Shown piece after piece: positions 46,388 through 58,752 of a DNA stretch of 64,000 nt. Every line of letters starts with the position of its first letter. The stretch's first letter is position 1. The position numbers and the translations under genes are program-made. This DNA is from an uncultured Alphaproteobacteria bacterium. Lineage in GTDB: Bacteria > Pseudomonadota > Alphaproteobacteria > Rhizobiales > Aestuariivirgaceae. The stretch spans positions 1 to 64,000 of the forward strand of contig CALMWF010000026.1 in the NCBI GenBank assembly GCA_937873445.1, written 5' to 3'. The notes under the pieces are model-generated. The model ran no database searches. It was not told the DNA's origin and was given only the letters and a program-made list of their open reading frames with translations.

Positions 46388-46441
46388 GGGCACACTCCTG
46401 TTCAGACCGGCAGCAGTGCCGACCGCAAGTTAAGATTACTG

Positions 46442-46475
46442 ATATATATAGGGCGAAATTCTGGCTTTGCGAGGG
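46442..46475 (-). promoter_or_regulatory. Possible clpA promoter
   Basis: An alternating TATATATA stretch at 46442-46450, reading CCCTATATATATC on the minus strand, stands out in GC-rich DNA about 55 bp before clpA. No good -35 (only TCGCAA) is at the right distance. A heat-shock sigma site is possible. Confidence 0.3.
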
Positions 46476-46515
46476 GCGGATTTGACGGCACGGACGGGGT
46501 GGGCGGTGCGCCGCC

Positions 46516-46839
46516 TCACTCCTTCTCCATGGTGCATTGCAGTGGATGCTGGTGACGGCGGGCAAAATCCATAACCTGGGTCACCTTGGTCTCGGCCACC
46601 TCAAAGGTGTAGACCCCGCACAGGCCAACCCCCTTCTGATGAACATGGAGCATGATGCGGGTGGCGTCCTCGCGGTTCTTGGCAAAGAAGCGTTCCAGCA
46701 CCTGCACCACGAATTCCATGGGCGTGTAGTCATCGTTGAGCAGAAGCACCTTGTAGAGCGAAGGCTTCCTGGTCTTCGGCTCGGTGCGGGTGATGACCCC
46801 GGTCTGGCCTGCGCCCTTGCTGGAATCGTGTTTCGGCAT
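46516..46839 (-). CDS. clpS: ATP-dependent Clp protease adaptor ClpS
   Basis: Adaptor that binds N-degron residues and delivers them to ClpA. The 107 residues contain the core [26 protein letters not shown] (about 27-52), and [22 protein letters not shown] with the substrate-pocket histidine. The N-terminus is a flexible tail with Lys and Thr. Start ATG at 46839. Upstream of clpA on the same strand, the normal arrangement. Confidence 0.97.
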   Translation of the reverse strand: MPKHDSSKGAGQTGVITRTEPKTRKPSLYKVLLLNDDYTPMEFVVQVLERFFAKNREDATRIMLHVHQKGVGLCGVYTFEVAETKVTQVMDFARRHQHPLQCTMEKE

Positions 46840-46967
46840 GGGGCCTATATAGGGTGCCTTGGCGGGCTTGCGAAGATGGGCAACCCTCGCCCGCTCATTC
46901 TGTCATTTTGGCAGGTGGAATGACGATTGTTCCCGCGTCTGGCGGGATGGCGGGGCGCGCGGGCTGG

Positions 46968-47009
46968 GGGCGGCGTTAACCCAAATCTGTGGTTAGGGCG
47001 GCGTTAACC
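46968..47009. repeat. Pair of 14-bp direct repeats GGGCGGCGTTAACC
   Basis: GGGCGGCGTTAACC occurs at 46968-46981 and 46996-47009, a 28-bp period (close to whole helical turns), with GGTTAG in between. It lies upstream of the small plus-strand gene at 47074 and about 130 bp from clpS. Likely an operator or regulatory element; no known factor was matched. Confidence 0.55.
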
Positions 47010-47073
47010 TCAAAGAGTCACAAAACATGCATGGTGGCCGGTGGTGGCTGAGTCAACGGCCTGGGATAAAGAC

Positions 47074-47286
47074 ATGACAGACCAACAGATGGACAGGATT
47101 TGCCGATTGGTCGCAGCCGGTGCCCGGCTGATGATCGGCAAGACCCCCTCCGGCCAGCGCAAGGTCAAGCTGGTGCGCGGCCCCTTCGGCATGCTGACCG
47201 AGCGTTACGAACTGGACAGTCAGGAACTCGAGATGCTCAAGAGCAAGCTCGACCGGGTGCTGGCGGCAGCCAGATCACCCGTCTGA
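47074..47286 (+). CDS. Small hypothetical protein
   Basis: A 70-residue cytoplasmic protein, MTDQQMDRICRLVAAG at the start, a basic middle (KTPSGQRKVKLVRGP) and a helical acidic end (DSQELEMLKSKLDRVLAA). It is not recognised. Start could also be the GTG at 47041, adding 11 residues. The gene has upstream 14-bp direct repeats and converges with parE three bases before its stop. Confidence 0.5.
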   Translation: MTDQQMDRICRLVAAGARLMIGKTPSGQRKVKLVRGPFGMLTERYELDSQELEMLKSKLDRVLAAARSPV

Positions 47287-47289
47287 AGG

Positions 47290-49338
47290 TCAGATATCCA
47301 GCCCGTCGTCACTCACGAATTCGGCCTTTTCCGAAATAAAGGCAAAGCGTTCTTCCGGCTTGTTGCCCATCAGACGCTCGACGATATGGGCGGTGGCGGC
47401 GCGGGCCGCCTCCTCCAGGCTTACCCGCAGCAGGGTGCGTTTCCGGGGGTCCATGGTGGTTTCCTTCAATTGGGAAGGCAGCATTTCGCCCAGGCCCTTG
47501 AAGCGTGAAATCTCCACCTTGCCGCGCCCGGAAAATTCGGTCTTCAGCAGTTCTTCCTTGTGGGCGTCATTGCGGGCATAGGCCACCTTCGGCCCCTGTG
47601 CCAGTTTGTAAAGCGGCGGCACGGCGAGGTAGAGGTGGCCCTCGTCGATGAGTTTCGGCATCTGGCGATAGAAGAAGGTCATGAGCAGCGAGGCAATGTG
47701 GGCGCCGTCCACATCGGCGTCGGTCATGATGATGACCTTCTCATAGCGCAGGTCATCCTCGCGGTAGGAAGTGCCGGTGCCTGCCCCCAGGGCCTGCACC
47801 AGATCGGAAATCTGCTGGTTGCCGGCCAGCTTGTCCTTGCCCGCGCTGGCCACGTTCAGGATCTTGCCGCGGAGCGGCAGCACCGCCTGGGTCTGGCGGT
47901 CCCGGCCCTGCTTGGCTGAACCGCCGGCGGAATCGCCTTCGACGATGAACAGTTCCGAGCCTTCAGCCTGGGTGGCGGAACAGTCAGCCAGCTTGCCCGG
48001 CAGCCTGAGCTTGCGCACCGCCGTCTTGCGGCCCACTTCCTTTTCCTGGCGGCGGCGCACCCGCTCTTCGGCGCGGTCGATGATCCATTCCAGCAATTTG
48101 TCGGCCTGGGCCGGGTGGCCGGTGAGCCAGTGGTCAAAGTGATCGCGCACCGCATTGTCGACAATGCGGGCGGCCTCCGGCGTGGCCAGCCGGTCCTTGG
48201 TCTGGCCCTGAAATTCCGGCTCGCGGATGAACACCGACAGCAGCGCGCCGGACTGCACCATCACATCCTCGGCGGTGATGAGATTGGCGCGCTTGTTGCC
48301 CTTGAGTTCGCCATAGGTCTTGAGCGAGCGCAGCAGCGCCGACCGGAGGCCCAGTTCATGGGTGCCGCCATCGGGGGTGGGAATGGTGTTGCAGTAGGAG
48401 GAGAAGAAACCATCCTCGCCGCCGAACCAGGCCACCGCCCATTCGACACTGCCGTGACCGCCGTCCTTTTTCACCTTGCCGGCGAAAATCTCATCAACCA
48501 CGCGGGTGGTGCCGTCGAGGCGTTCTTCGAGAAAGTCCTTCAGACCGCCGGGGAAATGCAGCACCGCCTTTTCCGGCGTTTCCTTGTCCTTCAGGTGGCG
48601 GGCGGCACAGGCCCAGCGGATTTCAACCCCGCCGAAGAGATAGGATTTGGAGCGCGCCATCTTGTACAGACGGCTGGCGGAAAACTCGGTCTTGCCCGCG
48701 CCGAAAATCTGCGGGTCGGGCCGGAAGCGCACGGTGGTGCCGCGCCGGTTGGAGACGCGGCCGAGATTTTTCAGCGGCCCCTGGGGCAGGCCGCGCCGGT
48801 ATTCCTGGCTGTAGAGCTGCTGGCCGCGCGCCACCTCGACAATGAGATGTTCCGACAGGGCATTCACCACCGACACGCCGACACCATGCAGGCCGCCGGA
48901 GGTTTCATAGACCTTGCTGTCGAATTTGCCGCCCGCGTGCAGCGTGGTCATGATGACCTCGAGGGCCGAGGTGTTCTTGAACTTGGGGTGGTTGTCGACG
49001 GGGATGCCGCGGCCATTGTCAGTCACCGACAGATAGCCGTCATCGTCATAGAGCACCTCGATCCACTGGGCATGGCCCGCCACGGCCTCGTCCATGGCGT
49101 TGTCGATCACCTCGGCAAAGAGGTGGTGAAGCGCCTTCTCGTCGGTGCCGCCGATATACATGCCGGGGCGGCGGCGCACCGGCTCCAGCCCCTCCAGCAC
49201 CTCGATGGACTGGGCGGTATAACCCTCCTCGCCCCTGGCGGGCGCGGCGCTGCGGGGTGCGGCCTTGGCCTGCGGCGGAAGATCGCCGAACAGGTCGGCG
49301 GCGGGTTTTTTGGCGGATGTGGGGGACTTGCTCATCAT
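47290..49338 (-). CDS. parE: DNA topoisomerase IV subunit B
   Basis: ATPase subunit of topoisomerase IV, which unlinks daughter chromosomes. The 682 residues show the GHKL nucleotide site (VIDNAMDEAVAG, about 80; DNGRGIPVDNHP; GGLHGVGVSVVNALS), the transducer region, and the Toprim motifs LFIVEGDSAGGSAKQGRDR (about 455) and DADVDGAHIASL. ParE rather than GyrB by GTDEKALHHLF and the shorter length. The start is one of two adjacent ATGs (49338 or 49335). A longer upstream open frame is rejected. parC is not in the window. Confidence 0.93.
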   Translation of the reverse strand: MMSKSPTSAKKPAADLFGDLPPQAKAAPRSAAPARGEEGYTAQSIEVLEGLEPVRRRPGMYIGGTDEKALHHLFAEVIDNAMDEAVAGHAQWIEVLYDDDGYLSVTDNGRGIPVDNHPKFKNTSALEVIMTTLHAGGKFDSKVYETSGGLHGVGVSVVNALSEHLIVEVARGQQLYSQEYRRGLPQGPLKNLGRVSNRRGTTVRFRPDPQIFGAGKTEFSASRLYKMARSKSYLFGGVEIRWACAARHLKDKETPEKAVLHFPGGLKDFLEERLDGTTRVVDEIFAGKVKKDGGHGSVEWAVAWFGGEDGFFSSYCNTIPTPDGGTHELGLRSALLRSLKTYGELKGNKRANLITAEDVMVQSGALLSVFIREPEFQGQTKDRLATPEAARIVDNAVRDHFDHWLTGHPAQADKLLEWIIDRAEERVRRRQEKEVGRKTAVRKLRLPGKLADCSATQAEGSELFIVEGDSAGGSAKQGRDRQTQAVLPLRGKILNVASAGKDKLAGNQQISDLVQALGAGTGTSYREDDLRYEKVIIMTDADVDGAHIASLLMTFFYRQMPKLIDEGHLYLAVPPLYKLAQGPKVAYARNDAHKEELLKTEFSGRGKVEISRFKGLGEMLPSQLKETTMDPRKRTLLRVSLEEAARAATAHIVERLMGNKPEERFAFISEKAEFVSDDGLDI

Positions 49339-49445
49339 GACTTCCGAATCAATGGCGCGATATTGGCAGAACTGCGCCCCGCCCGCGACCAGTGAGATGG
49401 GAGGCGGCGCCGGCAGGAAAAGTGGCGCCGGGCGATAAAAATAAT

Positions 49446-49476
49446 TTGATTGGCAGCGCATTTCCTCTAAATGCGC
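49446..49476 (+). promoter_or_regulatory. Palindrome in the homospermidine synthase upstream region
   Basis: A perfect 8-bp repeat GCGCATTT / AAATGCGC (49456-49463, 49469-49476) lies 36-57 bp before the ATG. A possible -35 TTGATT is at 49446 with a 17-bp spacer, but the -10 is poor. It could be an operator or 5' leader hairpin. Confidence 0.35.
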
Positions 49477-49512
49477 GCAGCGATCAACGCTCACCCAAGG
49501 AGGTCCAATGAG

Positions 49513-50940
49513 ATGAGCAACTGGCCCGTGCACGCCCGCTGGAAAGGCCCCATCGTCATCGTCGGTTTTGGCTCCATCGGACGCGGCACCCTGCCGCTCA
49601 TCTTGCGACACATCGCCTGCGACCGCAGCCAGATCACCATCATTGATCCTTCCGACCGCAACAAGCCCATCGCCGATGCCGAGGGCCTGCGCTTCATCCA
49701 GCAGCCGGTGACGCCCAAGACCTACAAAAAGGTTCTGAAGCCCCTGCTCTCCGGCCCGGAACCGGGCTTCATCGTCAATCTGTCGGTGGATGTGTCATCG
49801 GTGGAGATGATGGCCTTCGCCCGCACCATGAAGGCGCTGTACATCGACACGGTCATCGAACCCTGGGAAGGCTTTTATTTCGACGGCAAGAAGGACAATG
49901 CCCAGCGCACCAATTATGCGCTGCGCCAGACCATGCTTGCGCTGAAGCAGAAACTGGGGCCCGGCCCCACGGCGGTGTCGTGCTGCGGCGCCAATCCCGG
50001 CATGGTGAGCTGGTTTGTGAAGCAGGCGCTGATGAACCTGGCTGCCGAACTTGCGCTTGACGTGAAGATGCCGACCACCAGGGACGGCTGGGCCAGGCTG
50101 ATGAAGCGGCTGGGCGTCAAGGGCATTCACGTGGCCGAGCGCGACACGCAGCGCGCCAAGACCCCGAAGCCCCTGGGCACTTTCATCAACACCTGGTCGG
50201 TGGACGGGTTCATTTCCGAAGGGTTGCAACCCGCCGAACTGGGCTGGGGCACGCATGAGAAAAAGCTGCCGCCGGAGGGCCGCCGCTTCACCACCGGCTC
50301 GAAATGCGCCATCTTTCTGGAGCGGCCGGGCGCCAATACGCGGGTGCGCTCGTGGGTGCCGGGGGTGGGGCCGCAGTTTGCCTTCCTCGTCACCCACAAC
50401 GAGGCCATTTCCATTGCCGACTACTACACGGTGTGGAAGGGCAAGACGCCACACTACCGGCCCACCTGCCACTATGCCTATCACCCCTGCGGCGATGCGG
50501 TGCTGTCGCTGCATGAAATGTTCGGCGCGGCCGGCGTGGCCCAGGCGACCAAGCACATTCTGGGGCCGGACGAGATCGTCGACGGCGAGGACATTCTCGG
50601 CGTGCTGCTCTATGGCCACAGGCGCAACGCCTACTGGTTCGGCTCGCACCTTTCCAACGCTGAAGCCAGGGAACTGGCCCCCCATCAAAACGCCACCGGC
50701 CTGCAGGTGACCTCGGCGGTGCTGGCGGGCATGGTGTGGGCGATGGAAAACCCCAACGCCGGTATTGTCGAGACCGACGAAATGGACCATCTGCGCTGCC
50801 TCAGGGTGCAGTCGGACTATCTGGGCGAAATCAAGGGCGTCTATACCGACTGGACACCGCTTGATAACCGGGGCCAGCTGTTTGCCGAAAAGCTTGACCG
50901 CCGCGATCCGTGGCAGTTCAGCAATATTCTGGTGCCGTAA
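49513..50940 (+). CDS. hss: Homospermidine synthase
   Basis: NAD-dependent enzyme that makes the polyamine sym-homospermidine from putrescine (or spermidine), typical of Rhizobiales. The 475 residues match the family's usual length of about 475-480. The N-terminal Rossmann fold opens IVIVGFGSIGRGTLPLI (about 14-30), followed by VSCCGANPGMVSWFVKQAL near 155 and a C-terminal saccharopine dehydrogenase-like domain with THNEAISIADYYTVW (about 298-312). AAGGAGGTCC upstream is a very strong ribosome site. A one-codon-scale upstream ATG out of frame overlaps it. Transcribed ahead of an orphan solute-binding protein gene. Confidence 0.92.
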   Translation: MSNWPVHARWKGPIVIVGFGSIGRGTLPLILRHIACDRSQITIIDPSDRNKPIADAEGLRFIQQPVTPKTYKKVLKPLLSGPEPGFIVNLSVDVSSVEMMAFARTMKALYIDTVIEPWEGFYFDGKKDNAQRTNYALRQTMLALKQKLGPGPTAVSCCGANPGMVSWFVKQALMNLAAELALDVKMPTTRDGWARLMKRLGVKGIHVAERDTQRAKTPKPLGTFINTWSVDGFISEGLQPAELGWGTHEKKLPPEGRRFTTGSKCAIFLERPGANTRVRSWVPGVGPQFAFLVTHNEAISIADYYTVWKGKTPHYRPTCHYAYHPCGDAVLSLHEMFGAAGVAQATKHILGPDEIVDGEDILGVLLYGHRRNAYWFGSHLSNAEARELAPHQNATGLQVTSAVLAGMVWAMENPNAGIVETDEMDHLRCLRVQSDYLGEIKGVYTDWTPLDNRGQLFAEKLDRRDPWQFSNILVP

Positions 50941-50997
50941 CCTAAATTCGCCGTCATTGCATGGCCGGATCACGCCCTCTGGGTTAGGACTCCGGCC

Positions 50998-52779
50998 ATG
51001 CGCTCCCTGATTCGACTGCTCCCCATCGCCCTCACTATTGTTCTGGCCGGCACCGCCCTGGCCGAACCGCGCCACGGCATTGCCATGCATGGCGACCCGG
51101 CCCTGCCGCCGGATTTCAAGAGCCTGCCCTATGTCAATCCGGACGCACCGCAGGGCGGCGCGCTCAGGGTGGCGGTGGTGGGCAGCTTCGACAGCGTCAA
51201 CCCCTTTCTGCTCAAGGGAACGGCAGCGCAATTCCTGCGCGCCTATACGTTTGAAAGCCTGATGGGGCGGAACGGGGCCGAGCCCTTCTCGCTCTACGGC
51301 CTGCTGGCGGAAAGCATCGACGTGTCGGACGACCGCCAGACCTTCACCTTCAGGCTCCGGCCGGAGGCAAAGTTCTCCGATGGCTCACCGGTCACGGCGG
51401 CGGATGTGGTGTTTTCCATGGAAACGCTGCGCGACCTGGGCCACCCGAATTTCAAGGACAAATACCGCAAGGTCAGCGCCGTGGAAGCGCCGGATGACCG
51501 CACCGTGGTATTTCATCAAATCCTTGGGGACCGCGAACTGCCGCTCATCGTCGGCCTGATGCCGATCATCTCAAAGGCCTTCTGGCAGGGCAAGGACTTC
51601 ACCCAGCCGACGCTGACACCGGTCATGGGTTCCGGCCCCTATATGGTGGGGGCTGTGAAACCGGGTGAGAGCATCACCTTCACCAAGAACCCGAACTATT
51701 GGGGCAAGGGCCTGGCCATCAGCCGGGGGTTGTGGAATTTCGACTCGGTGCGCTTTGATTATTTCCGCGATGCCAACGCAGCCTTCGAGGCCTTCAAAAA
51801 GGGCGATATCGACATCCGCATCGAGGGTGATCCGGGCCGCTGGACGGCGGGATACGACTTCTCCGCCGTGGCGGAAGGAAAGGTGATCAAGGAACTGGTT
51901 GCCCAGAAGACGCCTGCCCCCGCCGCCGGCTTTGCCTTCAACACCAGACGGGCGCTGTTTGCCGATCCCCGGGTGCGCGAGGCGCTGCTGACGGTGTTTG
52001 ATTTCGAATGGGCCAATGCCAATCTGTTCGGCGGTGCCTACCGCCGCAGCTATGGCTATTATTCCGGCTCGGCGCTGTCGTCGCGGGGCAAGCCGGTGGA
52101 TGAGGCCGAGCGCGCCGTGCTGGGGGAAGCCGTCAATACATTACGCGCCGATTTTGTTGACGGCAGCTATGCCCTGCCGGTGAGCGACGGCACGGGGCGC
52201 GACCGCAAGATGCTGAAGAAAGCGGTGGAGCTGCTGGCCCAGGCGGGCTGGACCATTTCCGGCAATGGCATGGCAAACGCAAAGGGCGAGCCCTTTCATT
52301 TCACCATCACCCTCATCAACCGCGATCAGGAAAAGATCGCGCTCTATTTCCAGCGCCTGCTGAAGCAGATCGGCATTGCTGCCGAGGTGAAGCTGGTGGA
52401 CGCCACCCAGTTTGCCGCCCTGCTGCGCACCTATGACTATGACATGGTGCCAGTGACCTGGTTCAACTCGCTGTCGCCGGGCAATGAGCAGAACCAGTAT
52501 TTCGGTTCGGACGGGCGCGAGCAGCCGGGCAGCCGCAACTATCCCGGCATTGCCGACAAGGGCGTGGACGCCGCCATTGCCGCCATGCTGGCAGCCAGGG
52601 ACCGGGCCGGTTTCGAGGCGGCGGTGCGGGCCGAGGACCGGCTGCTCACTTCCGGTTTCTACATGATCCCGTTTTATGACGCGGGCGGGGCGTGGGTGGC
52701 GCGCTGGAGCAGCATCGGCAGGCCCGACAGCCAGCCCGACACCGGGTTTGAAATGACCACGCTGTGGCGGGTGCAATAG
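50998..52779 (+). CDS. Extracellular solute-binding protein, family 5
   Basis: Periplasmic component of a peptide/opine-type ABC importer, 593 residues. Signal peptide MRSLIRLLPIALTIVLAGTALA. The mature protein has the family-5 signature in DGSPVTAADVVFSMETLRD (about 120-138) and the usual three-part fold; the sequence resembles the YejA/AppA branch. No permease or ATPase gene is near, so it is an orphan. 57 bp after hss, possibly co-transcribed. Confidence 0.9.
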   Translation: MRSLIRLLPIALTIVLAGTALAEPRHGIAMHGDPALPPDFKSLPYVNPDAPQGGALRVAVVGSFDSVNPFLLKGTAAQFLRAYTFESLMGRNGAEPFSLYGLLAESIDVSDDRQTFTFRLRPEAKFSDGSPVTAADVVFSMETLRDLGHPNFKDKYRKVSAVEAPDDRTVVFHQILGDRELPLIVGLMPIISKAFWQGKDFTQPTLTPVMGSGPYMVGAVKPGESITFTKNPNYWGKGLAISRGLWNFDSVRFDYFRDANAAFEAFKKGDIDIRIEGDPGRWTAGYDFSAVAEGKVIKELVAQKTPAPAAGFAFNTRRALFADPRVREALLTVFDFEWANANLFGGAYRRSYGYYSGSALSSRGKPVDEAERAVLGEAVNTLRADFVDGSYALPVSDGTGRDRKMLKKAVELLAQAGWTISGNGMANAKGEPFHFTITLINRDQEKIALYFQRLLKQIGIAAEVKLVDATQFAALLRTYDYDMVPVTWFNSLSPGNEQNQYFGSDGREQPGSRNYPGIADKGVDAAIAAMLAARDRAGFEAAVRAEDRLLTSGFYMIPFYDAGGAWVARWSSIGRPDSQPDTGFEMTTLWRVQ

Positions 52780-52788
52780 GGCGTTATT

Positions 52789-52809
52789 TCAGTCGTTTAA
52801 CTGACTTTT
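52789..52809 (+). terminator. Weak terminator after the solute-binding gene
   Basis: TCAGT (52789-52793) pairs with ACTGA (52800-52804), followed by CTTTT. It stands 10 bp after the stop in front of the converging mfd end. The short AT-rich stem makes it doubtful. Confidence 0.4.
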
Positions 52810-52822
52810 CGGATGTTTTGCG

Positions 52823-56301
<3,479 letters not shown>

Positions 56302-56305
<4 letters not shown>

Positions 56306-56577
56306 GAGGCCTTGCCGGGGGTGAAGGAGAGAATACGGTCGAGCAGCGGCGAGCGCAGATGGTCGGGCACCCGCTCCACCCGCGTGATCCAGGCCAGCAT
56401 TTCCTGGTCCGGCAGGTCCAGAATGCGGGCAAAGTCGGCCAGTTCGGCATCACTGAGGGTGGCGAGATGGGCGCTGGCAAAGCCGCCGATGATCAGGTCC
56501 ATTTCCTTGATGCCGCGGTGACAGGCGCGCCACAAAAGCCGCTTGCGCGTGACGGTGCTGTCGGGATTGCTGTTCAT
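56302..56577 (-). CDS. sdhE: Succinate dehydrogenase assembly factor 2 (SdhE/DUF339)
   Basis: Small helical factor that helps attach FAD covalently to SdhA. The 91 residues carry the family RGIKEMDLIIGGFA motif (about 22-35). The RGxxE core is conserved, with LLWRACHRG before it and LAWITRVERVPDHLRSPL later. Start ATG at 56577 gives the standard size; the long open frame upstream runs antisense through recG and is rejected. Diverges from recG, 63 bp away, and overlaps mfd downstream. Confidence 0.94.
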
Positions 56578-56640
56578 GGGCCAAGCGCTTAGCGCGGGCC
56601 GGGCTTGCGCCGCAAGCACCGGGCGGCGAAAATGCCGGTC

Positions 56641-58752
56641 ATGCGCCCCGCCCTGCTCAACCCGCTGTTTGCGCCCGTTTCGGGGCTCAAGGGCGTTGGC
56701 AGCAAGCTGGGCAAGCTGTTGACCCGCCTGCTGCGGCCGGCTGCCGCCGATGGGCAGGAGGCGCGGCTGGTCGATCTGCTTTATCACCTGCCCAGCGGTC
56801 TGGTGGACCGCTCGCGCCGGGTCACCATTGCCAGTCTGCCGCCTGAAGGCATTGTGACACTGGAGGTGACGGTGGGTCGTCACCGGGCGCCGCCGCGCGG
56901 CCGCAATATGCCCTATCGGGTCGAGGTGTTTGACGGCACCGGTTTCATGACGCTGATTTATTTCAAGGTGTTCGGCGATCATGTTGAGAAACTGCTGCCG
57001 GAGGGCGAGCGCCGGTTCATTTCCGGCACGGTGAGCTGGTATGACGACCTGCCGCAGATGGCGCATCCCGATTATGTGGTGACGGCCGAGGCCTTTGCGC
57101 AACTGCCGATGATGGAGCCGGTCTATCCGCTGATGGCGGGGGTGCCGGCACGCCTTCTGGCCAAGGCGGCGCGGGCGGCGGTGGAACGCCTGCCGGAGCT
57201 GGCGGAGTGGCAGGATGCGGCCTGGCTTGCCCGCCAGCAATGGCCCGGCTTTGCCACGGCACTGCGCCTTCTGCACTTGCCGGACACGGCTGCCGTGCTG
57301 GAGGCCAGTTCCCCGCCGCGCCAGCGGCTGGCCTATGATGAATTGCTGGCCACGCAACTGGCGCTGCTTCTGGTGCGCAACCGCATGAAGCGCGAGGCCG
57401 GCCGGTCGCTGCGCGGCGCGGGCGATATCCGCACCAGGCTGGTGGCGGCACTGCCCTATCACCTCACCGGGGCGCAGACCCGCTCGCTCAGCGAAATCCT
57501 GCATGACATGGCGGACCCTAGCCGGATGATCCGGCTTTTGCAGGGCGATGTGGGCGCGGGCAAGACGGTGGTGGCGCTCCTGGCGCTGGCGGCGGCGGTG
57601 GAGGCCGGTGCCCAGGGGGCGCTGATGGTGCCCACGGAAATTCTGGCCCGCCAGCATTTCGCCAGCCTCACACCGCTGGCGGCCAAGGCGGGCCTCCGGC
57701 TGGCGCTGCTGACGGGGCGGGAAAAGGGCCGCGCCCGTGACGACACGCTAACGGCGCTGGCGGCGGGCGAAATCGACATTCTCATCGGCACTCATGCGCT
57801 GTTTCAGGAGGGGGTGGCCTTCCGCGATCTCGGGCTTGCGGTGATTGACGAGCAGCACCGCTTCGGCGTGCATCAGCGGCTTGCCCTGCAGCAGAAGGCG
57901 GGGGCGGCGGTGGACCTGCTGGTGATGACGGCAACGCCCATTCCGCGCACCCTGGCTCTCACCGTCTATGGCGACATGGATGTATCAAAGCTTGATGAAA
58001 AGCCGCCGGGCCGCCAGCCCATTGCGACGCGCGTGCTGCCGCTCAGCCGCATGGATGAGGTGGTGACGGGCCTTGCCCGCGCCATGCGTGATGGCCAAAG
58101 GGTCTATTGGGTGTGTCCGCTGGTGGCGGAGAGCGAGCAGGTGGACATGGCTGCCGCCGAGCAGCGCTTTGCCGCGCTGACGCAGGACTTTCCCGGCATG
58201 GTGGGGCTGGTGCATGGCCGCCTCAGGGGGGCGGAGAAGGATGCCGTCATGGCCCGCTTCAAGGCGGGCGAGATCACACTTCTGGTGGCCACCACGGTCA
58301 TTGAGGTGGGGGTGGATGTGCCCGAGGCCACCATCATGGTGGTGGAGAATGCCGAACGCTTCGGCCTGGCCCAGTTGCATCAGTTGCGCGGGCGGGTGGG
58401 GCGCGGGGCGGCCTCGTCGTCGTGCCTGCTGCTCTATCAGGAGCCCTTGGGCGAAACGGCCAGGGCCCGGCTTTCCATCCTGCGCGAATCCGAAGACGGC
58501 TTCCGCATTGCCGAGGAGGATTTGCGCCTGCGCGGGGCCGGTGAAATGCTGGGCACGCAACAGGCGGGCCTGCCGGTGCTGAGGCTGGCTGATCTATCCG
58601 TACACGGAGAGTTGCTGGCCGCAGCCCATGATGATGCGGCCCTGATCATGGCGCGCGATCCGCAACTCGCAACGGCGCGGGGCCAGGCCCTGCGCGTCCT
58701 GCTCTATCTGTTCGAGCGCGAAGAGGGCTTGCGTTTTCTCGGTGCGGGCTGA
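56641..58752 (+). CDS. recG: ATP-dependent DNA helicase RecG
   Basis: Branched-DNA helicase that regresses stalled forks. The 703 residues are a normal RecG length: an N-terminal wedge/OB domain (about 60-170), Walker A LLQGDVGAGKTVVALLA (about 295-311), VIDEQHRFGVHQRL, TATPIPRTLALTVYGDMD, and motifs V and VI (ATTVIEVGVDVPEA, QLRGRVGRG). Start ATG at 56641 directly before PALLNPLFAPV; an upstream open frame of 12 codons is unlikely. Its 3' end overlaps the converging DUF502 gene by 49 bp. Confidence 0.97.
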   Translation: MRPALLNPLFAPVSGLKGVGSKLGKLLTRLLRPAAADGQEARLVDLLYHLPSGLVDRSRRVTIASLPPEGIVTLEVTVGRHRAPPRGRNMPYRVEVFDGTGFMTLIYFKVFGDHVEKLLPEGERRFISGTVSWYDDLPQMAHPDYVVTAEAFAQLPMMEPVYPLMAGVPARLLAKAARAAVERLPELAEWQDAAWLARQQWPGFATALRLLHLPDTAAVLEASSPPRQRLAYDELLATQLALLLVRNRMKREAGRSLRGAGDIRTRLVAALPYHLTGAQTRSLSEILHDMADPSRMIRLLQGDVGAGKTVVALLALAAAVEAGAQGALMVPTEILARQHFASLTPLAAKAGLRLALLTGREKGRARDDTLTALAAGEIDILIGTHALFQEGVAFRDLGLAVIDEQHRFGVHQRLALQQKAGAAVDLLVMTATPIPRTLALTVYGDMDVSKLDEKPPGRQPIATRVLPLSRMDEVVTGLARAMRDGQRVYWVCPLVAESEQVDMAAAEQRFAALTQDFPGMVGLVHGRLRGAEKDAVMARFKAGEITLLVATTVIEVGVDVPEATIMVVENAERFGLAQLHQLRGRVGRGAASSSCLLLYQEPLGETARARLSILRESEDGFRIAEEDLRLRGAGEMLGTQQAGLPVLRLADLSVHGELLAAAHDDAALIMARDPQLATARGQALRVLLYLFEREEGLRFLGAG

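Noticed and set aside
46968-47009. A classical CtrA site
   Set aside because: TTAA-N7-TTAA is not present; spacing between the TTAA halves is too long.
56578-57657. Upstream extension of sdhE to a 451-codon frame
   Set aside because: The added part is antisense to recG and has no conserved character; the SdhE family is about 90 residues.
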